Shown here one piece after another: positions 33,241-45,234 of a stretch of DNA of 64,000 nt (the stretch's first letter is position 1; every line of letters starts with the position of its first letter). Both the position numbers and the translations under genes were made by a program. The DNA lies in the NCBI GenBank assembly GCA_029255685.2, contig CM055312.2:9138649-9202648 (forward strand). The letters are read 5' to 3'. This DNA is from Silene conica (Eukaryota > Streptophyta > Magnoliopsida > Caryophyllales > Caryophyllaceae). The notes under the pieces are model-generated. The model was given only the letters and a program-made list of their open reading frames with translations. It was not told the origin of the DNA and ran no database searches.

Positions 33241-36200
33241 ATGGCCTTCAGTAAAATCTATGATATGTCGAAGAGGATGACATCCAGATCTGACGACGAA
33301 AGTTCAACTCGTCTATGCGCGTCTCTTGACAGATCTCCCATTGGTGTATCCGCAAGAAGCAAGACTAGATCCATCGCCATATGTACCGTCGCAGCGAGAC
33401 TTCGTTCTGCGTCTATACCCACGAGGCCTCGCAAAACCAGCGTCACTGTTGATGCTCCCAAGGAATCATATGGTGCCGACGACTCTAGGCCATATGAATA
33501 TCCTGTGTTCGGTTCATTTTCTCACATTCGAGTTGACAACCCTCACATTGTCTCGTCGACATTTCGAGAGAAGGTGAACGACGCTTTTGAGGAGATCATT
33601 GTTCACGCAAACCCTTTGTTCGAGCCATTACCCGTCGAGGATAGACACAGTAGCGCCTTTTCGTCTCCGTCGTCACCAAAAAGGCAAAACCAAGAGATGT
33701 CAAGCCAACAGTCATATTCCATGGTGGCGCCCGTCATGGTCCTTGAGGGTAACGATATGAAGGAACAACTCAACAAAATGAAAGCCATCCTCGACGAACT
33801 CAAGAGGGAAAACGAAGAAAAAACCAAGCAAATCGACGCTTTGACAAAAAAGTTAGAGAAACAGCCTGCGTCGCCATCTCACAATGACGACACTGATAAA
33901 GCCAGCGACGACAGTGATTATCGTGACAAGGATAAGTCGTTTACTGCTAAAGACGTCCAAAAGATGATCGCGGAGGCCTTTAAAAGTCAGTTCGAAGGAA
34001 ATTTTCACTCCGTCGACAATCTTCGTTACGTCAAGCCGTATAGTAAGAGGATTAACTACTTGAGGATGCCAAACGGCTACCAACCACCGAAGTTTCAAAA
34101 ATTTGATGGAAAAGGGAAATCCGAAGCAACATATCGCTCATTTCATCGAAACTTGTAACACTGCTGGTACTGATGGCGATCTCCTTGTCAAACAATTTCT
34201 CCGATCTCTGAAGGGGATGACTTTTGATTGGTACACGGATCTAAGCGCCGAGTCGATCGACAGTTGGGACCAAATGGAGAAAGAGTTTCTCAATCGTTTC
34301 TACAGTACCAGACGTATTGTAAGCATGACGGAACTCACTAGCACGAAGCAAAGGAATAACGAACCGGTTATCGACTACATTGGTAGATGGCGCACGTTAA
34401 GCCTCGAGTGCAAAGATCGTCTGGCGTAGACTTCCGCTGTCGGAATGTGCATCCAAGGAATGAATTTAGATCTCGTCTATATCCTCCAAGGCTTCAAGCC
34501 AAAAACATTCCAGGACTTAGCCACTCGAGCTCACGACATGGAAATTACCATCGCTAGTCATGAAGGACGACTCTTCGCTCATTCAGAAACAAACTCGGAG
34601 AGAAAAGAATTAAGAAAAATGAAAAGGCATCTAGTAGCAATTTAAGGGAGGTTATGACGATTTCTACTTCCAATCCGGTGAAAATCTCTGGTCGACCAAA
34701 AACAGGCAAGAAGGGGGCAACCTATTCAAAGGATACACGAAAGTTGCGCCCAACTTTGAAAGAGCTCGAGAAGAAGACGTATCCTTTTCCGGATTCCGAT
34801 CTAGCCGGTATGTTGGATGATCTCTTGGAGAAGAAGGTAATCGAGCTTCCCGAGTCTAAACGACCAAGTGAAGCCGGACCTACGGCCGATCCAAAATATT
34901 GTCAATATCATAGGGTCGTGAGTCATTCGTTGGAGAAGTGCATAACCCTTAAAGAGAAAATAATGCAGTTAGCCGAGGATGGAAAAATTCTCTTGGACTT
35001 CGAAGATGCCGTTGAGTCCAATTACGTCATGGCACAGGTAAACGACGGAAGTGTTAAGTCATACCTGACACCCGTCGTTGAGGGGTGTCAAAGATAAAAT
35101 TTATAAACCAAACTAAAACTATAGATAGTGAAAGTAAGGGTCGAGCCACAGAGAGACAAGGTTAATTCCGTTTGCTAATTTTTAATCTATAAACTAATAA
35201 TAAAGAGAGGGGTGTTTTGATTGGTTGTTACTAAATCTAAGATAAAGGTAAAACAAGTAAATAAAGATGAGAATAAAAATATAATAAAAGAGATGCTAGG
35301 ATGTTTGGGTAATAAACAGTTAAGATAATATAAATCCTAAGTCAACATGTATTGCAGTCGCGTAAGGGGTGTAACATATCCTTTAGGTCTATGCTACCTA
35401 ATAGCTCCTTGCGGTCTATACTATTAGTTCCTAGGTCTCACAATTATTGGGTGTCAACAATAAGGGTGATTCCTAAATTCTAGGTCACATACCTTTCAGT
35501 CTTAAGTAACCTAGCCGTCTTAAGAAGTAAACCAATGCCCTTCCCATATCTCTCAATCTTGGGTAGGTCATTACTAACATCCTACAAGTCTCCTTTTGGT
35601 CTCATTGTAGGTTATTATAGTCTAAAGATTAAAGCGAAACAGAATACAAACGCGTGTCGGTCGACCGACCAGCAATCCCGGTCGGCCGACCTCCACCCTG
35701 CAACATGTCGATTCGGAATTTATACTACCTTCGCATATTTACTCCCTACATCCTAACATATGAAATTAGCTATTCATAACTATTGAAACAATAATAAAAA
35801 CAGGAATAAACATGGAAATTATAAAGAACATCAATCTAAACATGCAATAATAATAAAGGCTTGGGATTCTAACTTAACCGTATGCAATAATTATAAACTA
35901 ACAATAATAAAACATAAATTAAGAGAGGAATTACCGGAAATAAGGATTAAGGCGGAAAAGAACAAGCTTTATTGAATATTGTTGAAAGATTGATGATGAA
36001 CAATGTATAAAACTAAAAGAAAGTGTTTGATGATTATGGAAAGATTAAAACTAAAACTAGATGTAACTCTATGATAGAAAACTAGGTAGAAAACTTGATG
36101 GAAATCTGAATTAATAACCCTAATCCCGTAATTTAGCTTAAATAGTCGGAATTAAAGAGTTTCCTAATGACCTAAACACTTTAATGGGCTTCGCGGAAAC

Positions 36201-37642
36201 TTCTGGGTCAGCGCTGAGGTCGGTCGACCCAATTGTCGGGACTGCAGCGCGCGTCGATCTTAAAACAGCTGCCATTTCTTCGTTACTCATCGTAATCAAG
36301 CGATTCTTGCGGCGTTGGAAAGCTAAGAGGATAAGCTTTCACCTCCAACTGGAATCACTCCATTATCAGCTCTAGAACTCGAGATATGGCCATTTGAAAC
36401 AAGCTGCAATATCGTGGATCGATTCTTTGTTATATGCACCTTTGCTTATGCTATCTTCAGGCCTTGAAATGTGCGCTAGGCTTCGTTCCTTCTTGTCCTT
36501 AGTCATGAAAAATCCCGCGGGCATAAATTTGGTATAGAATCGTCCCTTTTCCGCATAAATCTGCAAAAGAGCATAAAAATACGAAAGTAGACAATTGTTG
36601 GGAAATAAATGCTAAAACATAGTAAATGAGCGACAAAATGCGTGTGAAAATAGATGTAAAACATCATAAAATAGACACGCATCAATACCCTCCTTTTGCA
36701 GCTAAAGAATGTGTGCAATTGATTCAGTTTGGAACTCTCGAGCCAGTGATTGTCATCTTGCCGAAAGAGTCTAAGTCCGTCGTATCACCAACTTCTGACA
36801 CTTTGTTGTTAGAGGATAACAATGACGACGAAGGATGGACCCTTGTCTCTACGCGTCGACAAAGGAAGCAAAACGAAGAAGTGTTACTACCCCAAGTACC
36901 CAAACATCGAAGATCAACTCGTCAAAAGGTAAGAAGATCTTCGCACAAGAAAGATGGAGGAGTCGTAATGAAATGTCCGCAAGATGGCGTATCGTCTAAG
37001 ACAGTTACGACAAAGTCACGACGAGTCATGACATTACAAGACTATTTTCTCAAGTGTTACCTTGAACAAGTTTCGGTAAACACAGTGTCTGTTGTCGTTG
37101 TTCAGGAAAATCAAAGCGACGACGAGAACAAAGAAATATTGCCATAAAGGTCTGTCTTCGGCAGTCTGGGTCGACCAACTTCTACATCTCACGCTTCCGT
37201 GTTCGACAGGCTCGGAGAAAAGAAAGAGAATGTCCGAATGCAATTAACAACAAGTCCTCAACAACAAAAGCCAAACACCTCAGTGTTCACTCGCATTGGA
37301 GAAATCGAGGAAAAGAAATCAGTCTTCAGTCGCATTGGTAGCTCTAAGATGCAGAAAAGGCGTCAACGAAAGCATAACCAGTCTTCAAAGACAAAAATTG
37401 CAGTCGACCTCAGCAAAGATATCCATAGCGTAATTCCCTCTCAAATGAAACGTCATCTTGAAGTGGAAATAACCACGGGAAAGTCACTGAAAGTAAAAGG
37501 ACGTACCGTCATCTTCACAAATCCGCAAGAGGAGTCGAGTCAAAGGAAAATCGCTCGGGATTTTGCCCAGGAGTGCCAAGATTCCGATGAGATAGAAATT
37601 GGTAGGATTCCCAAAAGTTCGAAGATGGTGTCCAAACGATGC
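33241..37642 (+). pseudogene. RT1 gag-like polyprotein, decayed and split by a solo LTR
   Basis: From ATG 33241 the frame gives a Ser/Arg-rich N terminus, a coiled coil (NMKEQLNKMKAIL-type at about 33760-33860) and the start of a retrotransposon gag domain (NGYQPPKFQKFDGKG). A one-base shift near 34125 moves it to the next frame (FLRSLKGMTFDWYTDLS, MEKEFLNRFYSTRRIVSM). There is a TAG at 34427, a TAA at 34643 and another shift just after. A Cys/His patch (YCQYHRVVSHSLEKC) follows. The solo LTR at 35066-36684 interrupts the frame, which continues as PPFAAKECVQLIQFGTLEPV and basic linkers with SVFTRIG/SVFSRIG repeats. The frame ends at 37642. No protease, RT or integrase follows. Confidence 0.8.
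35066..36684 (-). repeat. Solo LTR of the RT3 family inside RT1 gag
   Basis: The whole 1.6-kb segment is an inverted copy of the RT3 5' LTR (52626-54095), from TGATGCGTG (right edge) to GGGTGTCA (left edge). A perfect 5-bp target duplication ATACC flanks it (35061-35065 and 36685-36689). A single LTR with intact TSDs means the internal part was lost by LTR-LTR recombination. It carries the paired 12-bp motif at 35659/35680 and one half-pair at 36218. Confidence 0.92.
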
Positions 37643-38764
37643 TGATAATTGAAAAGAAATCAACATAGGACCAAATGTCATCGACTTCCAAGTCAAGAAA
37701 AAGAAAATATCAAGAAAATCTCTCGTGATTGATCATCCGCCAAGTCAGATAACGACAGGGTGACGTAAAAAAAAAAATACATTATCTTTACGACAAGTTT
37801 TGGTACGCCTTAACTTTCACGTAAAAACAAACTCGCCTGCCAAGTCAGATAATGACAGGGTGATATTACAAGAAATAATGGACCTTACGAAGTTAAGTTG
37901 CTTATTATCGACTTAATTCAAGCCAAGTGTTCGTCATCGACTTCCAATTCAAAGCAAAATGGATCGGAACCCCGCCATGTTAAGACAAAAACAATGTGCA
38001 CGTAACAAGGTTCCAAGGGGGAAATACTCCGAGTACTCATCATCACGCCTCGTAAGGTCAACAAGTTCACTTCCAAGTTCTTGACACGCTATTTTGCGTA
38101 AGATGACGATTCTGCAACAAGCTCCTGAGCACGAGCCTAAACTGCGTACAAAAAAACAGAATCCAAAAAAAAAAATTCAGAAAAAAAATTCCAAAAAAAA
38201 GCTTTCCACAAACTCCCTTTAATGAACTACGTTGGCTTGATCCTGCGAAATAATTTTCTACTTTGTAGGTACGTAGGCAACTTGAGTAAAATCTTTTACT
38301 TAGGTGCGGCCAAACCCCCCAAACAAAATCGATCATGTTTCGTCTGAACTACGTTGGCTTGATCCCGTGAAGTACATTACTTGTGTTTATGGGTACGTAG
38401 GCAGCTGAAGTGAACAATTTACTTAGGTCCAGCCACACCAAACAAAAAAAATTTATCACTCCTGGCCCATAAGAGTATAGGGCCCATAAGAGTATAAACT
38501 ATGTACGGCAAAACAGAATGAATGTGTGAGATTGAGAATATTTTAAAAAAAAACCCAACTTGTTTTTATTCATGTTTAAAGAAAAATCATACACGCACTC
38601 ACAAGTGTCAAAAACAAAATGTAAATAAAAAAAATGACATCAGAGAGGCCACTGCAAATTCTTTAAAGCTTCAAAGGTTTCAAAGAACGTTTTTCAGCGT
38701 GTTATCATCCCGTTTTCTTGCTTCGTAATCAAGACACGTGCTTCCAAAGATGATTTCTCTTGAG
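37643..38764 (+). other. RT1 non-coding region with direct repeats
   Basis: CAAGTCAGATAACGACAGGGTGA occurs at about 37741 and again, slightly changed, at 37840. GAACTACGTTGGCTTGATCC followed by GGTACGTAGGCA occurs at 38225-38280 and 38345-38403. Such blocks are common in the untranslated 3' parts of plant Ty3 elements. No gene is seen. Confidence 0.55.
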
Positions 38765-39550
38765 TCAAAGTCTTAAAAAAATCGAGGATCGGTCGATTTT
38801 CTTTTGACAGTATTTAGTGAGCCATCCGACATAGTGAACAGCAAAGTAACCGTGATCCTTGCCTGACGTTGCCGAAGTAAAAATGTCATTCAGATCTCGG
38901 TAAATGCTCGCAAGTACTGATATTGTCAAAGAGACTATTTGGTTGCTCGTCAATCGAGAATAAACCTTAAAGACGCTTTGTCGAATTTGGCCTAGCTCAT
39001 GAATGGGGAGAACAAATGCACAAAGCCAGCAAGATAGGTTTCTCGATTTGCGGCCTCGGGAACACCTGAAATCAGAAAAAAGTCATTTGTGGTCTCGTCC
39101 CACTCAGAAGGCTCTCCGTATGAAGAAAAACGTTGTCGTAGCGTCGAGAAATGTTTCTGCTTCTCGGACGTCTTAGATGAAGGAAAATACTTATGCGGAC
39201 CTTTAAACAAAAAAAAAGACGTCACCTGTCTTCGAGCGATATTTTGCCATTCTTCTTTGCTGAAAGAAAAATCCGATGAAACACAGAAAATAAATACTTG
39301 CAGCATGGGGGCAAATATCAATGATCGTTCTCATCGAAGCCTTGAAGTTCTTCAGCCGAAGGTACTACTTCGTCATAAGATAGACCTGTTAAAGGTAGTT
39401 CTGTGATGGAGCGAATGTCCCAAAGGCTGATTGATATTTCTCCTGACGCTGTCAACAATGTGTTTGTCTCCGGGCACCAAAAGTCATAAAATGACTCAAC
39501 CAATTGAGTGCTTCGTCGGTAAAGGAAAAGTGAGGCATAAACTGCTTCGT
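38765..39550 (-). pseudogene. Plant mobile domain (PMD, aminotransferase-like) fragment, antisense within RT1
   Basis: Minus-strand reading frames give SFYDFWCPETNTLLTASGEI, ISLWDIRSITELPLTG and YDEVVPSAEELQG, then SKEEWQNIARRQVTSFFLF, YFAVHYVGWLTKYCQKK and related segments. The first part matches the start of plant mobile domain proteins (a WCPET...GE...LWD pattern, then LP-G and EVVPS). PMD proteins are nuclear factors of the MAIN/MAIL type and PMDs are often found in transposons. The reading frame is broken by stops and shifts between blocks, some of which may be introns. It runs opposite to RT1, as a captured gene would. Family assignment is from motif memory, so moderate. Confidence 0.6.
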
Positions 39551-40849
39551 AAATATTGACGGATTTCAGACGGACGTGACACTCATGAATAACGTCTTCT
39601 GACCGTTCTCAGTAACGTGGAATGTGATAAAATTCAGATCCAAAGCGAAAGTTGACATTTCGTTGAATTTCATTTCAGAGAATCGGGAGCATTTTTACGG
39701 TGATGTAACGAAAGGAGTGCTGGTGACAAGTTTTCAGTCTCTAGCCACTAAAAATCTAAATTTGACGGATATGTCATCGGTATCCAAGTTTCGGCGAAAG
39801 GACGAGTCACAGGGGAAAAGATGACGTGTTTGACTCCGTTATCTACTCTGTCGTTGGCGTGGTCGAACATCGCTAAGCACTCCTTGCACCATATTACCTC
39901 CGAAGACACAAAAAAAAGAGGAGTTATTCCTTTTTCAAAATCAGGAAAGGAAAAAAAAACGTGAAAGTTAAACACACCCACCCAACCCCACCAAACCAAT
40001 TAAATACTCCATATTACGGAGTAAAAAAGAAAAAAACAATCAAAACAAAAACACTCCCTTTTCACTCCTCTCTGATTTCTATGTATAAGTGATAATTAAT
40101 TGTCATTCCCAAATGAAAACAACATCACTAATGCACAGAAGAAGAAGAAAAAAAAATCAGTTGTCATCTACATAACGTCCTTAAGCTTGTTTCGTCTCTA
40201 ATCGTCGTCGGATCGTCACCGGTGGAATTTGTCAGCAAGAAAAGGAAGCAAGCATTGGGATTTCGAGCTTAGGATCGAGTTTCATGTCTGCCAAAGTGGG
40301 GTCGGTCCAGTTTCGCCGAAGTCGGTTCTAGTCCAGCTTGGAGTCACCAAAATACCGGAGCTTGATCATGGCGAGTGTCGTTCAGGTAGCTTTGAGCTTC
40401 AAGCCGAATAGGTAACTTTGAGCTTCAAACATTCGAACCGAGTGTCATTCTGCTAGACATGGGGCCGAACAAAGCTTTTGGGTTGAAGTCTATGGCATCA
40501 GTTTTAGTCGTTCTTCGGACCGCCAGCGAGATAACGATGGGCATTAAAAAATCCGATCTTCGCATCGAAGAAGAAACGCGCTGCATACAAAAAAATTGGT
40601 TAGTAAAAAATTGCAAATTTTGCTCACCTACAAACTTGAAGTTTCGGACGTCCCTTTTGCGGCTTTGGATTTCGTCGTCGGAAGTCAGGTGAACGGAGTT
40701 CTTGAGTAAGGCGAATTCTATTTTTGGAGTGCACTGGCCATGAGCTCCTTGTCCAACAGACGCATTCGATCCTGCTTCTAATCTTCTATCGAGGGGAGAA
40801 GGTGATTGCGCGTCCTGGTCTATGCTTAGGCGTGAAGGACTTGTAGCAG
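39551..40849. other. RT1 interior without recognised gene
   Basis: Mixed sequence with an A-rich stretch (39905-40160). The short frames on both strands have no family that I recognise. A GGTAGCTTTGAGCTTCAA-like duplication lies at 40384-40432. Part may be leader sequence of the captured PMD gene on the minus strand. Confidence 0.3.
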
Positions 40850-41080
40850 GTATTTGAAATTATTGCGAAGTTGAAGGGTGAAAATGGGCAGCTCATGGGC
40901 GTTGATACCACTAATCTCTCTATTGTCAATTCTGGCAATGATTTGTCGGTAATTGATCTTTCCAGTGTGTCACAAGAATTAGCATATTTGGCTTCTGATG
41001 CAGACTTAGTTATTCTTGAAGGAATGGGTCGTGGAATAGAAACAAACCTTTATGCTCAATTCAAGTGTGACAACTATTGA
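40850..41080 (+). pseudogene. Captured pantothenate kinase 2 / DUF89 phosphatase C-terminal fragment
   Basis: An acceptor-like TTGTAGCAG precedes a frame reading FEIIAKLKGENGQLMGVDTT, then NSGNDLSVIDLSSVSQELAY and DADLVILEGMGRGIETNLYA, ending FKCDNY and a stop. This matches the C-terminal ARMT1/DUF89 (4'-phosphopantetheine phosphatase) domain of plant pantothenate kinase 2, an enzyme of coenzyme A metabolism. The Asn-Asp and Glu-Gly-Met-Gly-Arg-Gly segments are metal/phosphate-site motifs. Only about 75 residues remain: the kinase part and the final residues after FKCD are missing. The splice-like 5' border implies capture from genomic DNA rather than mRNA. It lies inside RT1 just left of Harbinger-3. 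Confidence 0.85.
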
Positions 41081-41928
41081 GATATAATTTAGCCAATTTC
41101 AGATTTATCTTATTAAGTTAAGATAACGTTGGTTATTAGTATATCTTTCAAATTAGTCAAAACACTTTCAAAGAGTCCATGGAGCTGACAACTATCAAGC
41201 AAGCAAGAGTCTGTTGGGAATATAAGAGCATTAACAATGGGGTACCTTAACGTCTGTTTTTATTGAAGAACAAAAACAGAACCATTGCTCAACTCAGTTT
41301 TTGAGCGTTTTCTCCTTGAGGGTTTTTGCAGAAAAATCATTGCTAAGGAAATTGTGAGTGTATGGAATTCAGGTGGGTGTGAACCACGCACCAAATAAAA
41401 ACCAATTTGATTCCTTGTTTCACTTTTACGCATGAACAATTCAAGTACTCAATTTTTTCACTCTTTTGCTTGTGGGCCACCCCACTTGCAAGAGTTTGAA
41501 TTAATTTCTTCCATTCCCAAAATAATTAACACAACTAAATAAGATAAAAAAAAATTAACAATAAGTTTGATTTAAGACAAATATAATTCGTCTTAATGAT
41601 AAAACGAGTTAAATATCATCTTATTATTTGCATCGACAAGACAAATAATTTGTTATTTTTAATACATTTTACTTTAAACTGATTTGTGATACTTGATCCG
41701 TCTTAAGCGTAATGGATATAACCAAAAATTTTCAGTTAGATAATAATTTTCTCGACCTTGTAGGAATAATATATTTTAGCAATAACTTTCTACAATAGTC
41801 CGATAGCTCAATAATTTTTACAGCAAGTCTCCTTTATAACGGACATGTCTGTCACAAGCTTTCGACAGATATTTCCGTCACAAATAAGAATTTGTGTAAT
41901 TTTTAAACATGTGTAAGTTTTTCTTTTT

Positions 41929-41936
41929 TATAAATA
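41929..41936 (+). promoter_or_regulatory. TATA box of Harbinger-3 ORF1
   Basis: TATAAATA lies 97 bp before the ORF1 ATG at 42033. Function is inferred from position. Confidence 0.45.
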
Positions 41937-42032
41937 TCCTTTCAAAGTTTCATAAAACATACACACTCTCTTTTCTCTTTAACTCCTAGACTCCTAGTTA
42001 TATATCTAAAATTACTTCTTTCAATTTTAATA

Positions 42033-43259
42033 ATGGATCCAAGTTGGAGAGGACCATTCACAACAATGTTAAATATCACAAATCAAAATCAAGAAAATGG
42101 TGAAAATCCAACAAATTTTCCTAATTATTCACTCCCTTCTTTCTTTGGCTACCCAAATATGCATCCTTCAAATTTTTCAAATCCTCAAAATATGCATCCT
42201 TCAAAATTTTCAAATCCTCAAAATATGCACCCTTCAAAATTTTCAAATCCTCAAAATATGCATCCTTCAAATTTTTCAAATCCGCAAAATATGCATTCTT
42301 CAAATTTTTCAAACCCCCAAATGCCAATGTACAATTATCCTGGGTTTTATCCACATCCATCCGGACATGGTGTACCTGATAACTACAGTCCAAACACAAG
42401 TACTGCCAAAACAAAGGTACGTCAAACCAAAAGGATGATACATCTGTTACTGAACAAAATTTAAATTGTGTAGTCATCCCAACAGGGGTGACTCAAGAAG
42501 GTTCGGGAAAAAACACTGTTAATGAAGATGGTATGGAAAGAATAAAGTGGACTACTTCTGAAGATAAGGCATTGGCGGACGCTTGGGTGACAATTTCAAC
42601 CGATGCAAGTGTTGGAAAAGGTCAACAAGGTGTAGCATTTCGGCAAAGAGTTGCTGATTATTTCAACAAATATAGTAAAGGTAAAACTAAGAAAACTAGT
42701 GAGCAAGTGAAAGCTCGTTACCATAGGACTCAAGGAGAAATTAATTTTTACACTCGCATATGTAATCAGTATCTTAGTGGTTGGTCAGATGATGATCAGA
42801 AGAAGCAGGCTGCACGTGAAGAGTGGAAAGTTTTAAAGAATGATAAGACTTTCACTCTTGAACATATGTGGGAGATCACAAAAGATTTTGTAAAATGGAA
42901 TAGTGCTCGAGAATTAAAGAAATCAGAGTCGTCAGCTGGTTCAAAGAGATCTTCCTCTAATGCTAAAAATGAAGTTGAAGAACGTCCTATGGGAACTAAA
43001 GCAGCTAAAGCAAGGAAAAAAGGAAAAGGTAAAAGGGGAAAATATGAAGAAGCCTCATCACTGGGTGAGGACTTTGTGAAATTTTCCTTGTACCAGGAAA
43101 AAAATAGCTATATTAAATGAAGTTAAGCAGCACCTTCAAAGCACTTCCATGGTTGAGGATCTAGCTATCCTTAACACCGATACTAGTGAAATGACAGAGG
43201 ACGCTAAAGCGATCCACCAGCTCATGTGCCAAAAAATTCGTTCAAAGTATCAGTCGTAG
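42033..43259 (+). pseudogene. Harbinger-3 ORF1, Myb/trihelix-like protein with two frameshifts
   Basis: The N terminus (MDPSWRGPFTTMLN) leads into five repeats of the 11-residue unit NMHPSNFSNPQ. Frame 1 stops at 42464. The next frame (from about 42488) carries the DNA-binding fold: RIKWTTSEDKALADAWVTIS, FRQRVADYFNKYSKG, SEQVKARYHRTQGEINFYTR, LEHMWEITKDFVKW. A Lys-rich tail (KARKKGKGKRGK) follows. A second shift lies in an A-run at about 43099; after it the frame IAILNEVKQHLQSTSMVEDL runs to a stop at 43257-43259. The order of domains is the same as in the intact 4773-6002 protein. Confidence 0.82.
42156..42320 (+). repeat. Five 33-bp tandem repeats in Harbinger-3 ORF1
   Basis: AATATGCATCCTTCAAATTT and the following TTCAAATCCTCAA form a 33-bp unit repeated five times with few changes, in frame, coding for NMHPSNFSNPQ. 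Confidence 0.9.
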
Positions 43260-43948
43260 AATCAGTCTATGTTCATTAGTATCGTTATGCTTAACAAGAG
43301 GTAGTAGTCTGATATTTAGTAGCTTGTTTTTATTTTTGTATCTTTTAACTCATATTATTGTATTTTTCCCCTTTATTTCAGTTAATCTGTTGTAATCGAG
43401 TCATTATTCTAATTAGTTTGTTTTTTATATGAAAGTTGTGTGTTAAGGGACTCTATATCATATAAGATTACTTTGATTTAGATTTCAAGGGACATGCTAA
43501 GACTTAACAATAATGTTAAAGTTCTAAAAGCTAGTAAAATTGTATGCATGCACGAATCTTACAAATATTGAATTTCTTACATGATAAGACAAGACAATGT
43601 TAAAGTTATGCACTCCATGGTCAAATATTTCAGATGCATGAATTGTATTCTGACATGTAAGACTATACACCATTCTAGTTTGTCACACTATTAACAATTT
43701 CAAATTTCGTGAACTGTAAATTTAACATGATAAGACAACACACTATTAAAGTTCTGACGTGATTAAGACAATACATTACAGACTATTGATAAGATTATTG
43801 AAGAGATAAGATTTTCTGACGAAAAACACATGACCAAGATATGAGCATAATAATAATGTTATAAGTATCACATCTTTTAACATCATATTGCAAACCACTA
43901 CCAATATTAGTTGCAATAATAAAAAAAATATTCAATACAATCTTTCAA
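43260..43948 (+). other. Harbinger-3 spacer between ORF1 and transposase
   Basis: AT-rich sequence in which ATGATAAGACAA-like stretches recur at about 43580, 43729 and 43762. No gene is seen. Confidence 0.5.
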
Positions 43949-45234
43949 ATGACAGACCATTCTACAAACAATTTTAATGACAACACCAATAGAAGTATTT
44001 TAACTCACATGTTAATTGAAGAATTAATGGATGATAGCGATGAAGAAATGTTCAGGATGCTAATAGAAAGAAGAAGAAGAAGTCAAAGGCCAAGAATAAC
44101 AAGAGAGCCCATTGTCAGAGATCGTCAAGGAGGTCATGAACGCATCTATGCCGACTACTTTTGTAACAATCCAGTGTATCCCCCAGATGTGTTTCGCCGA
44201 CGATTTAGAATGCAAATGAATTTAATCAATCATATTATGCTCAAATTATCTGAGTGGAATGAATATTTTTAAATAAGGTATGATGTTGCGCACGTTAGAG
44301 GTCTTTCGACTATCCAAAAATGTACTACTGCAATTCGACAACTTGCATATGGTAATCCACCTGACTCATATAATGAGTATATTAGAATAGGTGAGACCAC
44401 CGCTAAAGAAAGTTTGTTCTATTTTTTCGTGGCATTGTTGAGGTATTTGGTCCACGATACCTTAGAAGGCCAAATGAAAAAGATGTACACCGCTTACTCG
44501 AAATGCACTCAAGCCGCCATGACTTCCTAGGAATGCTTGGAAGTCTTAATTGTATGCATTGGCAGTGGAGAGCATGTCATGTTGCATGGCATGAGCAATA
44601 CACTAGAGGTGATCATGGTGTTCCGACAATTATGCTTGAAGCTGTTACTTCTCAAGATTTATGGATTTGGCATGCATTTTATAGTGTGGCTGGATCAAAT
44701 AATGATATTAATGTTCTCCGCCAATCCCCGTTGTTTAATGATGTTGTTGAAGGATTTGCGCAGGAGGTTCGTTTTGTAGTCAATGACACAGAGTACACAA
44801 AAGGATATTATCTAGTTGATGGTATATATCACGAGTGGGCGACTTTTGTCAAGAGTGTTCCACGTCCAATGGACCCTAAAAGAATATTATTCAAAAAAAT
44901 GCAAGAGTCAGCAAGAAAGGATGTCGAACGTGCATTTGGTGTTCTTCAAGCTCGTTGGGTCATTATACGCAACGCAGCACGGTTCTGGGATAGAAGACAT
45001 TTGAAGAATATCATGAATGCGTGTGTTATACTACATAACATGATTGTCGAAAATGAAGGAGATCAAATAACCAATTGGAATTCTGTTGTGGAATCGAGTT
45101 CTGTTCAGTTAAGAGAAGGGTTGATGGGTGAATTTCAAGACTCCCTACATAGGCGTGCAGAAATTCGTGATCGAGATATTCACATCAATTTGAAAGCGGA
45201 TTTGGTGGAACATATTTGGCAAAGCTTTGGATGA
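43949..45234 (+). pseudogene. Harbinger-3 DDE transposase, nonsense codon, frameshift and lost first catalytic Asp
   Basis: The N-terminal part (43949-44272) reads EELMDDSDEEMFRMLIERRR and YADYFCNNPVYPPDVFRRRF, then meets TAA at 44270-44272. The same frame continues (IRYDVAHVRGLSTIQKCTTA) to a shift near 44428. The 3' part (44503-45234) is the nuclease domain. The first catalytic Asp, seen as GSIDCMHW in Harbinger-1 and -2, is Asn here (GSLNCMHW, AAT codon at about 44549). The second Asp (GSNNDINVL) and the Glu (VERAFGVL) are kept. The Asn change alone should abolish catalysis. Confidence 0.88.

Noticed and set aside
37643..40849. Hidden RT or integrase of RT1
   Set aside because: I looked for RT (Y/F-x-DD, QMP/MPFGL) and integrase (HHCC) motifs on both strands and found none; the region has short repeats and the antisense PMD-like fragment instead.
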